Shown here: positions 12,093-21,810 of the stretch, one piece after another
Position numbering within the stretch: position 1 is the first letter of the stretch
Layout of the letters: each line of letters starts with the position of its first letter
Source of the DNA: Larix sibirica
Lineage: Eukaryota > Streptophyta > Pinopsida > Pinales > Pinaceae
Length of the DNA stretch: 29,262 nt
Assembly: GCA_004151065.3 (NCBI GenBank)
Contig: NWUY0300004192.1
Coordinates: forward strand, 83,035-112,296
Reading direction: 5' to 3'
Made by a program: the position numbers and the translations under genes
Notes under the pieces: model-generated
The model's input: only the letters and a program-made list of their open reading frames with translations
Told to the model about the DNA's origin: nothing
The model's database searches: none

Positions 12093-12215
12093 GTGAATAT
12101 TATCCAGCATGCTGCAGGTTTGTTGGCCATTGGATCTCAAGCTGTTGAGATCCAATGGCCAATCAGCCAGCTGTGGCCGCATTAAATAGTCTGCAGCAGG
12201 CTGGATAATATTCGC
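12093..12215. repeat. Foldback element: nested inverted repeats
   Basis: Outer arms 12093-12117 and 12191-12215 are reverse complements at 23 of 25 positions (GAATATTATCCAGC and CTGCAG parts exact). Inside them, 12123-12140 (TTGGCCATTGGATCTCAA) and 12145-12162 are a perfect 18-bp inverted repeat around a 4-base GCTG loop. Together they could form a long hairpin in RNA or a cruciform in DNA. No transposase or clear target-site duplication was identified, so MITE origin is only a possibility. Confidence 0.85.
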
Positions 12216-12255
12216 GGGCGATAAGCACGATAAGCACTCAGCTTTGTATGCTTTG

Positions 12256-12396
12256 CTGGTTGTTGGATCTCAAGTTGTGTGAGATCCAATGACCAGTAAG
12301 CAGTAGGTATTTTGTTGGACTTTAGACCTCAAGCTACCTGAGATCCAATAGTGAGTAAAACATAGTGATTGAATCTTAAACTACCTAAGATCCAAT
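12256..12396. repeat. Three further stem-loops related to the foldback core
   Basis: Stem-loop 2: 12256-12272 and 12280-12296 pair at 15 of 17 positions. Stem-loop 3: 12315-12331 against 12339-12349, imperfect, with extra bases in the left arm. Stem-loop 4: 12368-12378 and 12386-12396 pair at 10 of 11. All share a GGATCTCA / TGAGATCCAAT core with the perfect hairpin at 12123-12162, and loops 3 and 4 share CTACC. A tandem CGATAAGCA pair lies at 12219-12236 between the elements. Confidence 0.75.
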
Positions 12397-13300
12397 AATG
12401 AGCAATTAAATGCTTATTACTCCCTCTAAGTTGGGATGATAAGTTAATAAATGGATAATTTTAATTTTTTTAAAATGAAAAAAATAATAGAATAGTTAAT
12501 CATAAAATTTTACTTCGCCCCGAAAAATCAGTCAAAGCTTTACCTTCCCAAAAAAAACCATTTAAATTAATTACACACAACATAATCAGATTTGGAAGTG
12601 TGATTGTGCAGATCACAATCCGATCAAACTTGCACGGCCCAACCACCAGAATTGAGGATTTTGATTGCGTTTATTTTTGTGGGGTAGAACATAAATGGAA
12701 AATGGGAAAAAAGTGGAACTAAATACCCTTCTGGCGTCCTGTCGGCATCCAACGACTCTGTTCACACATCTCGAGAATATCTGTTCATCTCTATCCTATT
12801 TTTCTTTGTCTCGGTCTCACACATTTTATTCATGTGATAGCGCCTTGCGTATTATTGAAAACACAGGCTTGTCCAGCGGATTTCTGGACGCCTAGATAGA
12901 AACGCCGTTGCTGCTGTTTGTTGGGTATTTTAGAGTTTCTGACTGCCCGTTTCATCCATGGAGTTGTAGCGTAATCCCAAATGGGTAGTACAGGCACTAA
13001 TATTGAAAAATGGCAATATGCTCCGTCAGGAACTTCATGGAGGAGGCTATAGGTGTTGAGGAACCTTCTCTAGTGGCGCGGTTGGTCATATGATGCTGCT
13101 GCGTTCTGTGCTGGAGGATTTAATTAATAATGTCTCCTGGATCTTAGCATCAGCGGATCTGAATAAATAATCCAGAAAGCGAAATCGAGTCTGGCAGTCA
13201 GAAAAAGTTTCCGTCTCTAGCTAAGCCCAGTAGCTCCCTATCCTGTGCGTTCCAATTTTCCTGGGCTCAGTTCTGAGAGCTGTGGCAGTCGCCGATGCGA

Positions 13301-13577
13301 GTAAGTAAATAATACTACATACCCACTACTGAAGATTTGCAGGGAGCTTAAAATGCCTGAATGCTCCAAATTTTCTGAATTGGTAGCAGGCAAAGACATA
13401 TAGTCTTCAGAGGCTGTGAGGTCAATTGCACTATCCTCTTTGCACAATAGAGGAGGAAAGGATTTGAGATTTTATACTGGTAGAAGATATTTCAAGAGGC
13501 TGCGTCATAAAATAGGTTTTATTGGAAGTGGAGAATGTCAAAAAACATTGGCTCAATTACATTATTTTTTTAGACAG
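13301..13577 (+). other. Candidate intron in the 5' leader
   Basis: GCGA followed by GTAAGTA at 13301 is a near-ideal plant 5' splice site, and a T-rich tract ending TTTTTTTAGACAG at 13577 is a good acceptor. The interval lies 200 bp before the start codon of the AP2-type gene. Removing it would take out part of an otherwise unexplained leader. Sequence alone cannot show that it is used. Confidence 0.3.
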
Positions 13578-13777
13578 CTGAGAAGAGAGGTATTCTGGAT
13601 TTTATAGATGTTGAAGTTATTTTAAGAAGCCTTATCTTAAATCTATTATACTGTATTCACACAACACATCCCCAGAAAGGGAAGGGATCTAGTAGCAGCT
13701 TGTGGCATCCAAAAAAAGAAGGGATCGAGTGGCAGCCTCAGACATAGGAGCTGAAGGCAGCTTTGAAGGCTTTGGAA

Positions 13778-16700
13778 ATGGAAATGATGTTAGATCTGAA
13801 CGCAGTTAATAAGATAGAGGTCGATGGTTCGAGTCCGGAGCCGGACTCCGTTTGCAGCGATGATGCAATGAAATCTGATATTATCAGCAGCGACAACAAA
13901 CCCACGTCCAACCAGGATGACTCCGGGACGTCGAATTCGTCTGTGGTTAACACATTGGCTGTAGAAAATGGTTGCCCGGATTTCGAAGCCTCGTCGACGT
14001 GTTCTAACGTGAATTCTCAGAGTATGAAACCTGCTATATTTCTGGGATCACTGGGCTGCGACAGTGCTCGAGCAGCTCAACCGCCCGGGAATATGATATT
14101 CCTAGCCAACAAGAACCCGGCTGGGAACGATTGCGTTACAAGGCAGTTTTTCCCCGTCGAAGTCCCGGAAAAACCCCCGCCTGATACCCTAACCAGATCT
14201 CGTTGGACGGATGTAACGTTCTGTGATTCGCCGGAGCCTGCTGGGCATCAGAAGGCAACGACGGAAATTACTCAACCTGCTAAGAAAAGCAGGCGCGGAC
14301 CCCGGTCCAGGAGCTCTCAATACCGCGGTGTAACGTTTTACAGGCGTACTGGACGATGGGAGTCACACATATGGTTAGTATATAGCTCTATTTCAGGCCT
14401 AATCCCATGCCCATCAATGTGGATATTCTTCAATTGACATCAATGCAATATTATCCTTTTTAATCCGATGCATTATACGTCTTTCTGCAGGGATTGTGGG
14501 AAACAGGTTTATCTGGGTAAGTTTTGGATTGTTCAGTTCTCATTTTCTTCTGTGAATATTTTAACTGTCCGTCGTTAGCAATAGACCTGGTAGTTTTGTG
14601 AATTTTCTTCCCATTATACAAGCGATATGCGGGTCTGTAATATTGTTCCCGTGAATACTTATGGATGCAGGTGGGTTCGACACTGCACACGCAGCTGCGA
14701 GGTAAAAACAAAGTTTGGGTTAAAACTGCCTGCTTTTTTTCTAAAATTCTTTTAGAAATCGTGATCTTTATACCCATGGGTCATTGGGTTGTATTTAGAA
14801 AGATGGAAGAAAATAGATATATATATCTGATTTCTGAAAATTTTCAGAGTCCAGAAATCACACAGTTAAGTAAACTCCAGAAATCAGATATATATCTATA
14901 CAATGGACTGTGGAAATTTACATGCTATTAAGATGGATGAATATATTTGTTGAGATGGTCTTACACTCCACATTTATGAGATGCTATGTGAATTCCTGTG
15001 TAACCTCTTAAAATCTGTTATGTAGATCTCTGTGTAAAACAACAGTCCTATAAACCTAGTTTGTAAATTTTAAAATGTATTGTGTCGATCCTTGTGTGTG
15101 AAGTCGAACAAACCTAATTTGTAACATCTTAAACTAGTTTGAGATCGCCTCCTGTCTCAAGTATTTGTTCAAGATGACATTCACAACTGTGGATAATGTT
15201 CCGTTAAACCTCGATGTCTGCCTGTGGAGTTGCAAGATTAGATGAAGTATGGTAAGGGTCAAATTGACGCTTCTTTGCGCTTTGCCTGTCTTTGAGGTAC
15301 ATGTATCTTTTTAAGAGTCTTTGAAGGCGTATGAAGTTACCGATGTGTTTGCTTTTGCCTAATTTAGCAGTTTCTCGGTATTTTTGTTGATTGGAATTGA
15401 AGATCAGATAGCTCGACAACCATGGTAATAGAGGCGTGCGTGTGTTTTATTTCCATTCTTTCAGGGCATATGATAGGGCTGCTATCAAGTTTAGAGGAGC
15501 GGAAGCTGATATAAATTTCAACTACAGTGACTATGAAGAGGATATGAAGCAGGTAACTTTATTAAATTCCAGGAATCCCTTGACTTTACTTTGCCGCGCG
15601 GGGTTTATTGCAGGTAGCGTTGCTGACGAGCTTTTATGTCCGATTGACAGATGATCAATCTTTCAAAGGAGGAATTTGTTCATATTCTCCGACGTCAAAG
15701 CACTGGTTTCTCGCGAGGGAGCTCGAAGTTCAGAGGCGTCACCCTGCACAAATGTGGCAGATGGGAAGCCAGGATGGGGCAATTCCTTGGGAAAAAGTAA
15801 GGAGAACCCTCTTGTAATTTTGTATTTGGATGATGGTTTTGGCAAGGATTCTTGCAAAAGGGATTTAGAGGTTCTATATCTTCATCATTATGAAGATTGT
15901 CCGTTTGTTTGTTATGTTACTGTGTGGATTTTTTTATACAAATCAATGGTCTTTCTCATTTTTCCATATCCAGTTGACCTGCAGATTGGATTCTCTATTT
16001 GGTTGATGGTGTGACTCAAGAATTTAATACTTTGCAGGTACATTTACTTGGGTTTGTTCGACAGTGAAATCGAAGCTGCAAGGTATATATGAATTTATCT
16101 TGATTGCACTCTGACAGCACTGGTTGAAATGCACTATGTTTTCCCAGTCCGCTGAAGGTTGGAATTGGTGTAAATGTGTGATTGTGGGGATTACAGAGCC
16201 TATGACAGGGCTGCGATCAGATGCAACGGGGCGGGGGCAGTCACAAACTTCGAGCCCAGTTTATATCAAGATGAACTAGTCACAGAAGGGGAGAATGGAG
16301 GTATGGTTCTGGCAATTTCTTCTTTAATACTTCTTGATGTATACAAAGAAGAGCGCATGATAAACTCATTTGATATATATATTCTAGAATATAATATACT
16401 CATCATGTGCAGTATCAACATAATGGCTGCAATAATATACATATTCTAGAATATAATATACTCATCATGTGCAGTATCAACATAATGGCTGCAATAAGGT
16501 CAGAATAGCCCTTATTTACACAATGACTACACTAACTGTTAAGTTGTTAACTTTTGAGTCGTTGATATTGTATCAAGGGTTTCATTCTAAAATCCCAGTG
16601 GTTAAGAGTTAATTCACCGATCCTAATTGTTCCAACTGTCAAGTGATTTTTATCATTAAAATCCAATGTAAATTCACCAATCCCCATTGTTCCTGCTTTT

Positions 16701-19700
16701 AAGGACATAATTTGGGAAAGCGGTTTCCGTTGATATGGGATGAATTATGACGTTGTATCATACCTAAATGTTTGGTTATTCCATTTTTTTATTGGTTATA
16801 CAATTCACAAAAAAGTTCAGACCTATGATCCAAAATGGCATTTTGTCAAAATATGGGATTGTTATTCATAATAATAAGAGATTTGAATATAAATTTTAAG
16901 ATTTAATATAAACAAAGTTGTTTTAAATATTTATATTGATAGGTGTTTAGATATTATTTGAGATTTTGGATTTTTTTGAGTGGATTCATTTCATGGTCTT
17001 CGTATCTTGTTATGCTTAAATGCATCTTGATTAAAATTTAAATAAGCTAGATTAGATGGTGGATAATAAAATGGGTATGTTTATTAAATAGTATTTGTTT
17101 TATGTTTATATTAATTAGTTTAATGTTTAACCTTTGTTTAACAGCAACCATCTCCACAAAATTAAGTGGTTAACTACACCTATCTGTGTTCATCGACCAC
17201 TTTACTTGTGACTGTGCTACTATAATATAATTGCAATATCATTTTATTTTATATTTTATATAAGAACTTTCACTTCAGAAATGTACCAGATTTCATAGTA
17301 CATTAGTTGGAAACAAAATCAAATACAATTAGTCTCTGTTTCTAGTCGTACAAATTAGTTTCATCTTAAATTAAATTTTAGTTTGTTTTTTATTTGGGAT
17401 GTGAGGTTTTAACCATTTCAACTTGAAATTTCTTTTCAACCATCCCTGGAATATATCCAAAAGCTGCTAGTATTAAATATATGGTTTTGACCATTAATTT
17501 TAAATTGACAAAGAAACAGCCCATGTGGAGGCCATTCTATGTAGGGTTACAGTGTTAATTATTCTTCTTAGATTATCTGAAAGTGTAGCACCACTCCCAT
17601 ACGAATGGGGAATTTTCATATCCTCCAAAAACCATAGGAAAGTCTATGTGAAACCTGTGCATTGTTTTCCCACCCATGCAGCCCATGTGAAGGCCATTAT
17701 ATGATGTAGGGTTTACAGTGTGAATTATTCTTCTTCAATTATAACTGTATCAACATGAAAACTCCTCACCAGATGTACTCCCATACGGTTGGGGGATTTA
17801 CTCCCATACGGTTGGGGATTTCATATCCTCTAAAGACTTTAGTAAAAGTCTATGTGAAGCCTGTGTACTGTTTGCCCTACCAATGCATCTGTAAAGGCTG
17901 TACTGGCCTTTTGGACTGTTTGATGTCATATTTTAATGTAATAATAGCTAGAAATGTGAATTTTTTGGAAAGAATTCGAACGCTTATATTCCAAACATAC
18001 TTGAGTTCAAATGTGCAGGAAACGATCAAAATTTGGATCTTCGCCTTGGCACGTCTGCTTCAACATATAGCACTGTGCCATCAGATGAACACAAGAAAAC
18101 ACAATTCAAATCTAATAATTCGGAATGTGCAAACTTTTCTGAAGTATTGGAATGGAAGAAAGCTCGGTTACTGAATACTAGGGTAAATAGTAGTTCTTTC
18201 AGAAGCTTTGAATTTTCATTTAATAAGTAGAAACCCTTTTGATTTTACTGATTTTCTTCTTGAACCTCAATCAGACTGAAGATTGCAATATCCAACAGAC
18301 TCAGTTGGGGCAATTGTTCAATGTCCAGTCTTCATCAACGGGCGAGAAGATTTTGTCATTCCAACAACTATCTAACGCCGAAGGAGGGAACAACTTTACG
18401 TTCGTGCAGCCTCAAAATCAAGTAAAATGCTCAATATCAGATAAGGGGGATCGTCAGGACATTATTAATTTTCTAGACTATAACTCAGTAAGACATTCTC
18501 GACCAAGCGAGGATAAGACTGTGAACCAGTTCTCAGAGCAAGCACCTGGTTGGAATGGAATACATTCGAGATCCATTCGTAATATCAATGTAATTACCCT
18601 TTAATCACTATTCAGTTCAGCAGCGTTACAAAACAGAAGTTGACAAAATTTTGTATCATGGAGGCATAGGAAAGCAGTAACATTTCTAGTTGAAAGCATT
18701 TAATATAGGTTTATTTTTTAAACTTGCCTCGTCACTTTTCAGTTCAGCAGCGTTACCAAACAGAAATTGACAAATTTTGGTATCATGGAGGCATAGGAAA
18801 GCAGTAACATTTCTACTTGAAAGCATTTAATATAGGTTTACTTTTTAAACTTGACTGATCATGAAACCTAAATTATTCTTAATATAAGATCCGAAAACTT
18901 TAAAGGATAGAAAGTTATATATTACTTGTTTTAAACTGCAATTTAATCATAGTGGATTCAAAATGTTAAATTGGTTCTACAGGTTTAAATCTTTTTAGAA
19001 ACAATTTTTTATTTCGAAGGTGAAAAGAATTAAATATGTACTCCAAGGATTTGTCCTATAGAACACTTATAGGTGTAGAACCAACATGAATTTAAGTTAG
19101 TGTATCATAGGTTCAAATCTTTTTATATGTGAAGATAGCTCTAGAACACTTTAGGTGTAGAACCAACATGAATTTAAGTTGGTTTATCATAGGTTCAAAT
19201 CTTTTTAGATGTAAAGATAGCTCTTGAACACTTATAGGTGTAGAACCAACATGAATTTAAGTTAGTTTATCATAGGTTCAAATCTTTTTAGATGTGAAGA
19301 TAGATCTGTAGAATTAATATGAATCTAGATTAGTTTATTAAATTAATTTTTTATTATTTTATAACACGTGCTACACATCTATGGACCATCGTTCTGAATT
19401 GTTAAATGCTCCCTTAAGCCCAGTCACATATGGAATTTATGCTTTGTATTTATATATACCCAATTTCTTAAAACTGATGCATAGTGTTTTCTTTGCAGCA
19501 GGTACCAAACAGTGGTAATTATGATTTACAACATGAAAGAAATATATGTGCAGATGGTTCGATTGTATCTTTGCTGCCTTCAGAAAAGACACCAGGCTGG
19601 ACTTGGCAATTGCAAGCTTCTGCCACTAGCATACCAGCTGCTCCAGTATTCTCTAGTGCAGCATCATCAGGATTCTCACCCCAAATAATTTCAACTGCTG

Positions 19701-19900
19701 TTCCTTCTTCACATGATTGGCTACAGAAAGCAGGATTCCAGTACGTGGACCAGTCCATTGGCAGGACTAGTTTCACTGAAAAGCCCAAGGTTGCATTTCA
19801 GGAGGACATTGCTACGGGCATAGATCATCTCCTTAGCCTAAGCTCAGGGTCGACAACCACCAAATTTAAGGCTCCGGGCTTATCAAGAGAGAGGGAATGA
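13778..19900 (+). CDS. APETALA2-type (euAP2) transcription factor, 10 exons
   Basis: Exons: 13778-14373, 14491-14516, 14671-14701, 15465-15552, 15651-15796, 16038-16082, 16197-16300, 18019-18182, 18275-18589, 19499-19900. All nine introns are GT-AG and all junctions keep frame, giving 638 residues. The start is the first ATG after an in-frame TAG at 13745. Order of domains: N-terminal MLDLN motif (residues 4-8); [11 protein letters not shown] motif in exon 1; basic nuclear signal [10 protein letters not shown] (169-178); first AP2 domain (about 182-238: [48 protein letters not shown]); linker with [14 protein letters not shown]; second AP2 domain (about 274-332: [37 protein letters not shown]); LDLRL repression motif (351-355); miR172 site in the last exon. 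The first domain lacks the insertion typical of the ANT clade, which with miR172 complementarity places it in the AP2/TOE clade. Such proteins bind DNA in the nucleus and mostly repress flowering and phase-change genes. Ten exons, two tiny (26 and 31 nt), is usual for the clade. No break is seen; AP2 versus TOE subgroup is undecided. Confidence 0.93.
14491..14701 (+). other. Two microexons inside the first AP2 domain
   Basis: Exon 2 (14491-14516, 26 nt) and exon 3 (14671-14701, 31 nt) encode DCGKQVYLG and [10 protein letters not shown], the DNA-contacting strand and the start of the helix of the first AP2 domain. Neither would be found by open-frame search alone. Acceptors are TTTCTGCAG and ATGGATGCAG, donors GTAAGT and GTAAAA. 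Frame continuity (phases 2, 1, 2) and an unbroken conserved protein motif confirm them. Confidence 0.9.
14813..14899. repeat. Inverted repeat in intron 3
   Basis: Arms 14813-14836 and 14878-14899 pair over about 22 bp (ATAGATATATATCTGATTTCTG type, the left arm having one extra TA). The loop holds a perfect 12-base palindrome TGAAAATTTTCA at 14835-14846 and a third CCAGAAATCA word. It is probably a decayed foldback element within the 763-bp intron. Confidence 0.7.
16379..16497. repeat. Perfect tandem duplication in intron 7
   Basis: Positions 16379-16435 and 16441-16497 are identical over 57 bases (starting ATATTCTAGAATATAATATA, ending ATGGCTGCAATAA), period 62. Complete identity implies a very recent duplication, a polymorphism, or an assembly artefact. 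It lies 80 bp after the exon 7 donor. Confidence 0.92.
17180..17219 (-). repeat. Single inverted copy of the 52-bp repeat found in the 3' flank
   Basis: The reverse complement of this 40-base stretch begins TAGCACAG and ends GATGAACACAGATAG. It matches the unit at 21871-21963 (TAGCACAGCCAC, GGTGAACACCGATAG) at roughly three quarters of positions, best at both ends. Confidence 0.5.
17517..17886. repeat. Diverged tandem duplication in intron 7
   Basis: Copy 1 begins CAGCCCATGTGGAGGCCATT at 17517 and copy 2 CAGCCCATGTGAAGGCCATT at 17679. Both continue with TAGGGTT(T)ACAGTGT, AATTATTCTTCTT, ACTCCCATACG, CATATCCTC and GTCTATGTGAA(A/G)CCTGTG. Copy 2 is longer, in part because a 23-bp unit with ACTCCCATACGGTTGGGG is doubled at 17777 and 17800. 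Confidence 0.75.
18019..18182 (+). other. Exon 8, carrying the LxLxL (EAR-type) repression motif
   Basis: This exon follows a 1718-bp intron and has no long distinctive frame, so it is easy to miss. Acceptor AAATGTGCAG; phase 1 join completes GGA, then [20 protein letters not shown] (residues 351-355) fits the LxLxL type of EAR motif that recruits TOPLESS co-repressors, present at the same place after the second AP2 domain in euAP2 proteins. The donor after ACTAGG (GTAAAT) and the next acceptor CTCAATCAG keep phase 0. Confidence 0.85.
18611..18854. repeat. 117-bp duplication in intron 9
   Basis: Copies 18611-18727 and 18738-18854 start TTCAGTTCAGCAGCGTTAC and share ATCATGGAGGCATAGGAAAG and GAAAGCATTTAATATAGGTT, with only a few differences (period 127). 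Confidence 0.9.
19061..19345. repeat. Three 82-83-bp tandem repeats plus a partial fourth in intron 9
   Basis: Units start GAACACTTA at 19061, 19144 and 19226, each with GTAGAACCAACATGAATTTA, TTATCATAGGTTCAAATC (first copy GTATCATAG) and TTTTTA. A shorter diverged unit from about 19302 ends the array, and a faint piece (GGTTCTACAGG, AAATCTTTTTAGA) stands before it at 18974-19000. Confidence 0.85.
19499..19501 (+). other. NAGNAG tandem acceptor at exon 10
   Basis: The sequence CTTTGCAGCAG gives two AG acceptors three bases apart (ending 19498 and 19501). Use of the first adds one glutamine before VPNSGN; use of the second omits it. Both keep frame, so proteins of 638 and 637 residues are possible. 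Confidence 0.7.
19656..19676 (+). promoter_or_regulatory. miR172 target site
   Basis: The 21-base site contains TGCAGCATCATCAGGATTCT, the canonical euAP2 core, and encodes AASSGF (residues 559-564) near the C-terminus, as in other euAP2 genes. Against the common miR172 sequence every position pairs, with G:U wobbles only at miRNA position 7 and at the last 3' position. In angiosperms this site causes transcript cleavage and translational repression, so transcript and protein should fall as miR172 rises. Confidence 0.93.
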
Positions 19901-20165
19901 TCACTCAACAGGGCCTAGAAATGCCTTTCTTCTTAAGTAGGGTTGGGGTGAAGTTCATGAGAAGGAAGCATGGCTTCTGCTTCTTACAGAAGCCTGAAGT
20001 CCACGCAACATGGCATTTTTTGAGACTTTGGTTCCATTGGATTATTACCATATATGTTATGGTTTTTTCCCTATCGATATATGCTATCCAGAAACTACTA
20101 CTGTATCTTGGGAGTCGTGGGATTCATTTCTTTGCGGAGATTACAATAAAGTGTTATGATCTATT
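19901..20165 (+). terminator. Likely 3' untranslated region with polyadenylation signal
   Basis: After the TGA at 19898-19900 the first AATAAA lies at 20145-20150 (ACAATAAAG), followed by T/G-rich DNA (TGTTATGATC, GTCTGTTGTATT), a normal plant polyadenylation context. The end point is an estimate. The overlapping 140-codon frame from 19897 has no family features and is treated as untranslated sequence. Confidence 0.45.
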
Positions 20166-21810
20166 AACTTCGTCTGTTGTATTAACTCGATCTCCACGAC
20201 CAGAGTTCGGAATGTATTTGTATATAAAATGGTTGCAAGTGTTCAACTTTGGAGCCTTCGTAATTATTGAAAACTTTGTCATTTTCATTTTGTCACTGTT
20301 TCACACAGTTAAAACATAAATTGGTTTGGAACTTGGATAAAATCAGCATTGTTGGTTATCGTTTTTAGGGAAAAAAGTTGCAGAAACTTGAAGGAATGTT
20401 TGTTATATTTGTACTAATTTTAGTAAGTTTGTTGGTGGAAATTACTATATTTAAAAATTAAAATGCATTGCTTGACTGGCTGCGGTTGGTCTATTTGCAA
20501 GACCGAGAACATGAAAATGGAAAAGGCTTCGGCCGAAAGGAATAGATCAGCTTTCCATTGAATGAACAATTTGAAAAGGAAAGAGGTAAAGAGAACCGAT
20601 CCTTTTCACTGTCAATTTCATATTTTTAAAACAACAATTTTTTTTTTCGATATAGTTGAAATGCTGTTTAATCTGAAACATTTATAAGACTTTGGACGAT
20701 CAGCCAAATATAATCCATAGCTTTATTTTCAAATTGTAAAACGTCTCTATCAAACTGGAGAGTTTCTGCAATTAAAAGACTGTAAACTAAACTTACACCC
20801 AGCGGGAATATTGAAAAGAGCTGAACTATCTCCGAGAAAAATAAACAATTATATATGAGAATAATTATATTATCGTATACGGTTTTGGGTGGTTCTGTCT
20901 TCCTGCTACTTTTTAGCAGTGACGCAAATTTAACCATTTTTAATAGTATGATAAGCACAGGAACATAATATACTTATTATTCCAACACCTCGGAATTTGA
21001 ATCACGATCTTTTCTTGCCGATGAACCAGGTCATTATTAATAATACCCTCCACTTGACTTAAAGCCTCCCATTTACAAACACAAATGTCCAGTGCAAATA
21101 CCTGTCGTGTAAAAAAATATTATTGTTGGTTTTAATGTCGCTGAAGTACAAAAAAGTAGTTTGATGTGATTTTTTAAAATGTATTTTTTATATTGGATGA
21201 GGAGTTTTCATTTCTCGCGGGAATTGTGCTATGAAGCAGACTAATACCTACAATACATTTAAAAATTAATTTAGCTGTCTGCCTATTCCGAGGTTTATAT
21301 GATTTGAATCTATTGGCAAACACATTGGTAAAGCAGGTTACTAAGGATTATTTATTGCATTGATCGATTCATAGGTGTTTATATTTTAAGATTGCAAGAA
21401 GATGAGGCAGTTATTGTTATTTAATTTGTGACTTATTCGAGGTAGTTATTATTAGTTAATTTGTGACTTATCCTTTAACAAATATAAGTTAAGTGACTAT
21501 TAGTTTATATAAATTAGATCTATAAATTAATATTTAGGTGTTTATATTTTAAGATTGCAAATATATGAGGTACTTCCTGTCACTTAATTTGTGATCTATC
21601 AAATTAACTAACTGTTAATTTATATAAATGACTGTTAATTTATATAAATTAGATTTGTAAATTAATATAATATTTATTCGATCATTTCATGGCTTCTCCT
21701 TGTACTTTTTAAAATTGTAGATAAATTAAAAATTTAGATTTACCTCTTCATCTATAATTTTATGTTTAACTGTTTAGATACTAAAAATATTGAAGACTGA
21801 ACTCAATTAA
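20166..21810. other. 3' flank, AT-rich, no gene seen
   Basis: Contains a diverged direct repeat of about 165 bp (TAGGTGTTTATATTTTAAGA at 21373 and again at 21537, each followed by GATTGCAA and a TTTAATTTGTGA or CTTAATTTGTGA word). The minus-strand frame at 20668-20958 is hydrophobic and Ile/Leu-rich, as chance AT-rich frames are, and has no recognisable domain. Confidence 0.55.

Larger units (their letters stand above)
10979..13777 (+). promoter_or_regulatory. Upstream and leader region of the AP2-type gene
   Basis: From about 11.4 kb the DNA becomes visibly richer in G and C than the preceding 10 kb, with CGCC- and ACGG-type words, and stays so up to the start codon. This fits a promoter plus a long transcribed leader, but the transcription start cannot be read from sequence. 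Within it are a TATA-like box, a CCACG tandem (11513-11530), duplicated telo-boxes, a foldback element, three related stem-loops and a candidate leader intron. Short frames at 12695-12895, 13238-13447 and 13416-13607 show no conserved domain and are more likely leader sequence than genes. Confidence 0.55.

Noticed and set aside
13738-13953. Minus-strand frame of 71 codons
   Set aside because: It is the shadow of exon 1 of the AP2-type gene.
15608-15650. Alternative acceptor TTATTGCAG before exon 5
   Set aside because: It would add a segment containing an in-frame break or a frame change; the acceptor at 15650 gives the conserved linker exactly.
19519-19788. Minus-strand frame of 89 codons
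   Set aside because: It is the shadow of the last AP2 exon.
19897-20319. 140-codon frame overlapping the AP2 stop codon, with hydrophobic stretches
   Set aside because: It overlaps the likely 3' untranslated region and the polyadenylation signal, has no recognisable domain and no gene context.
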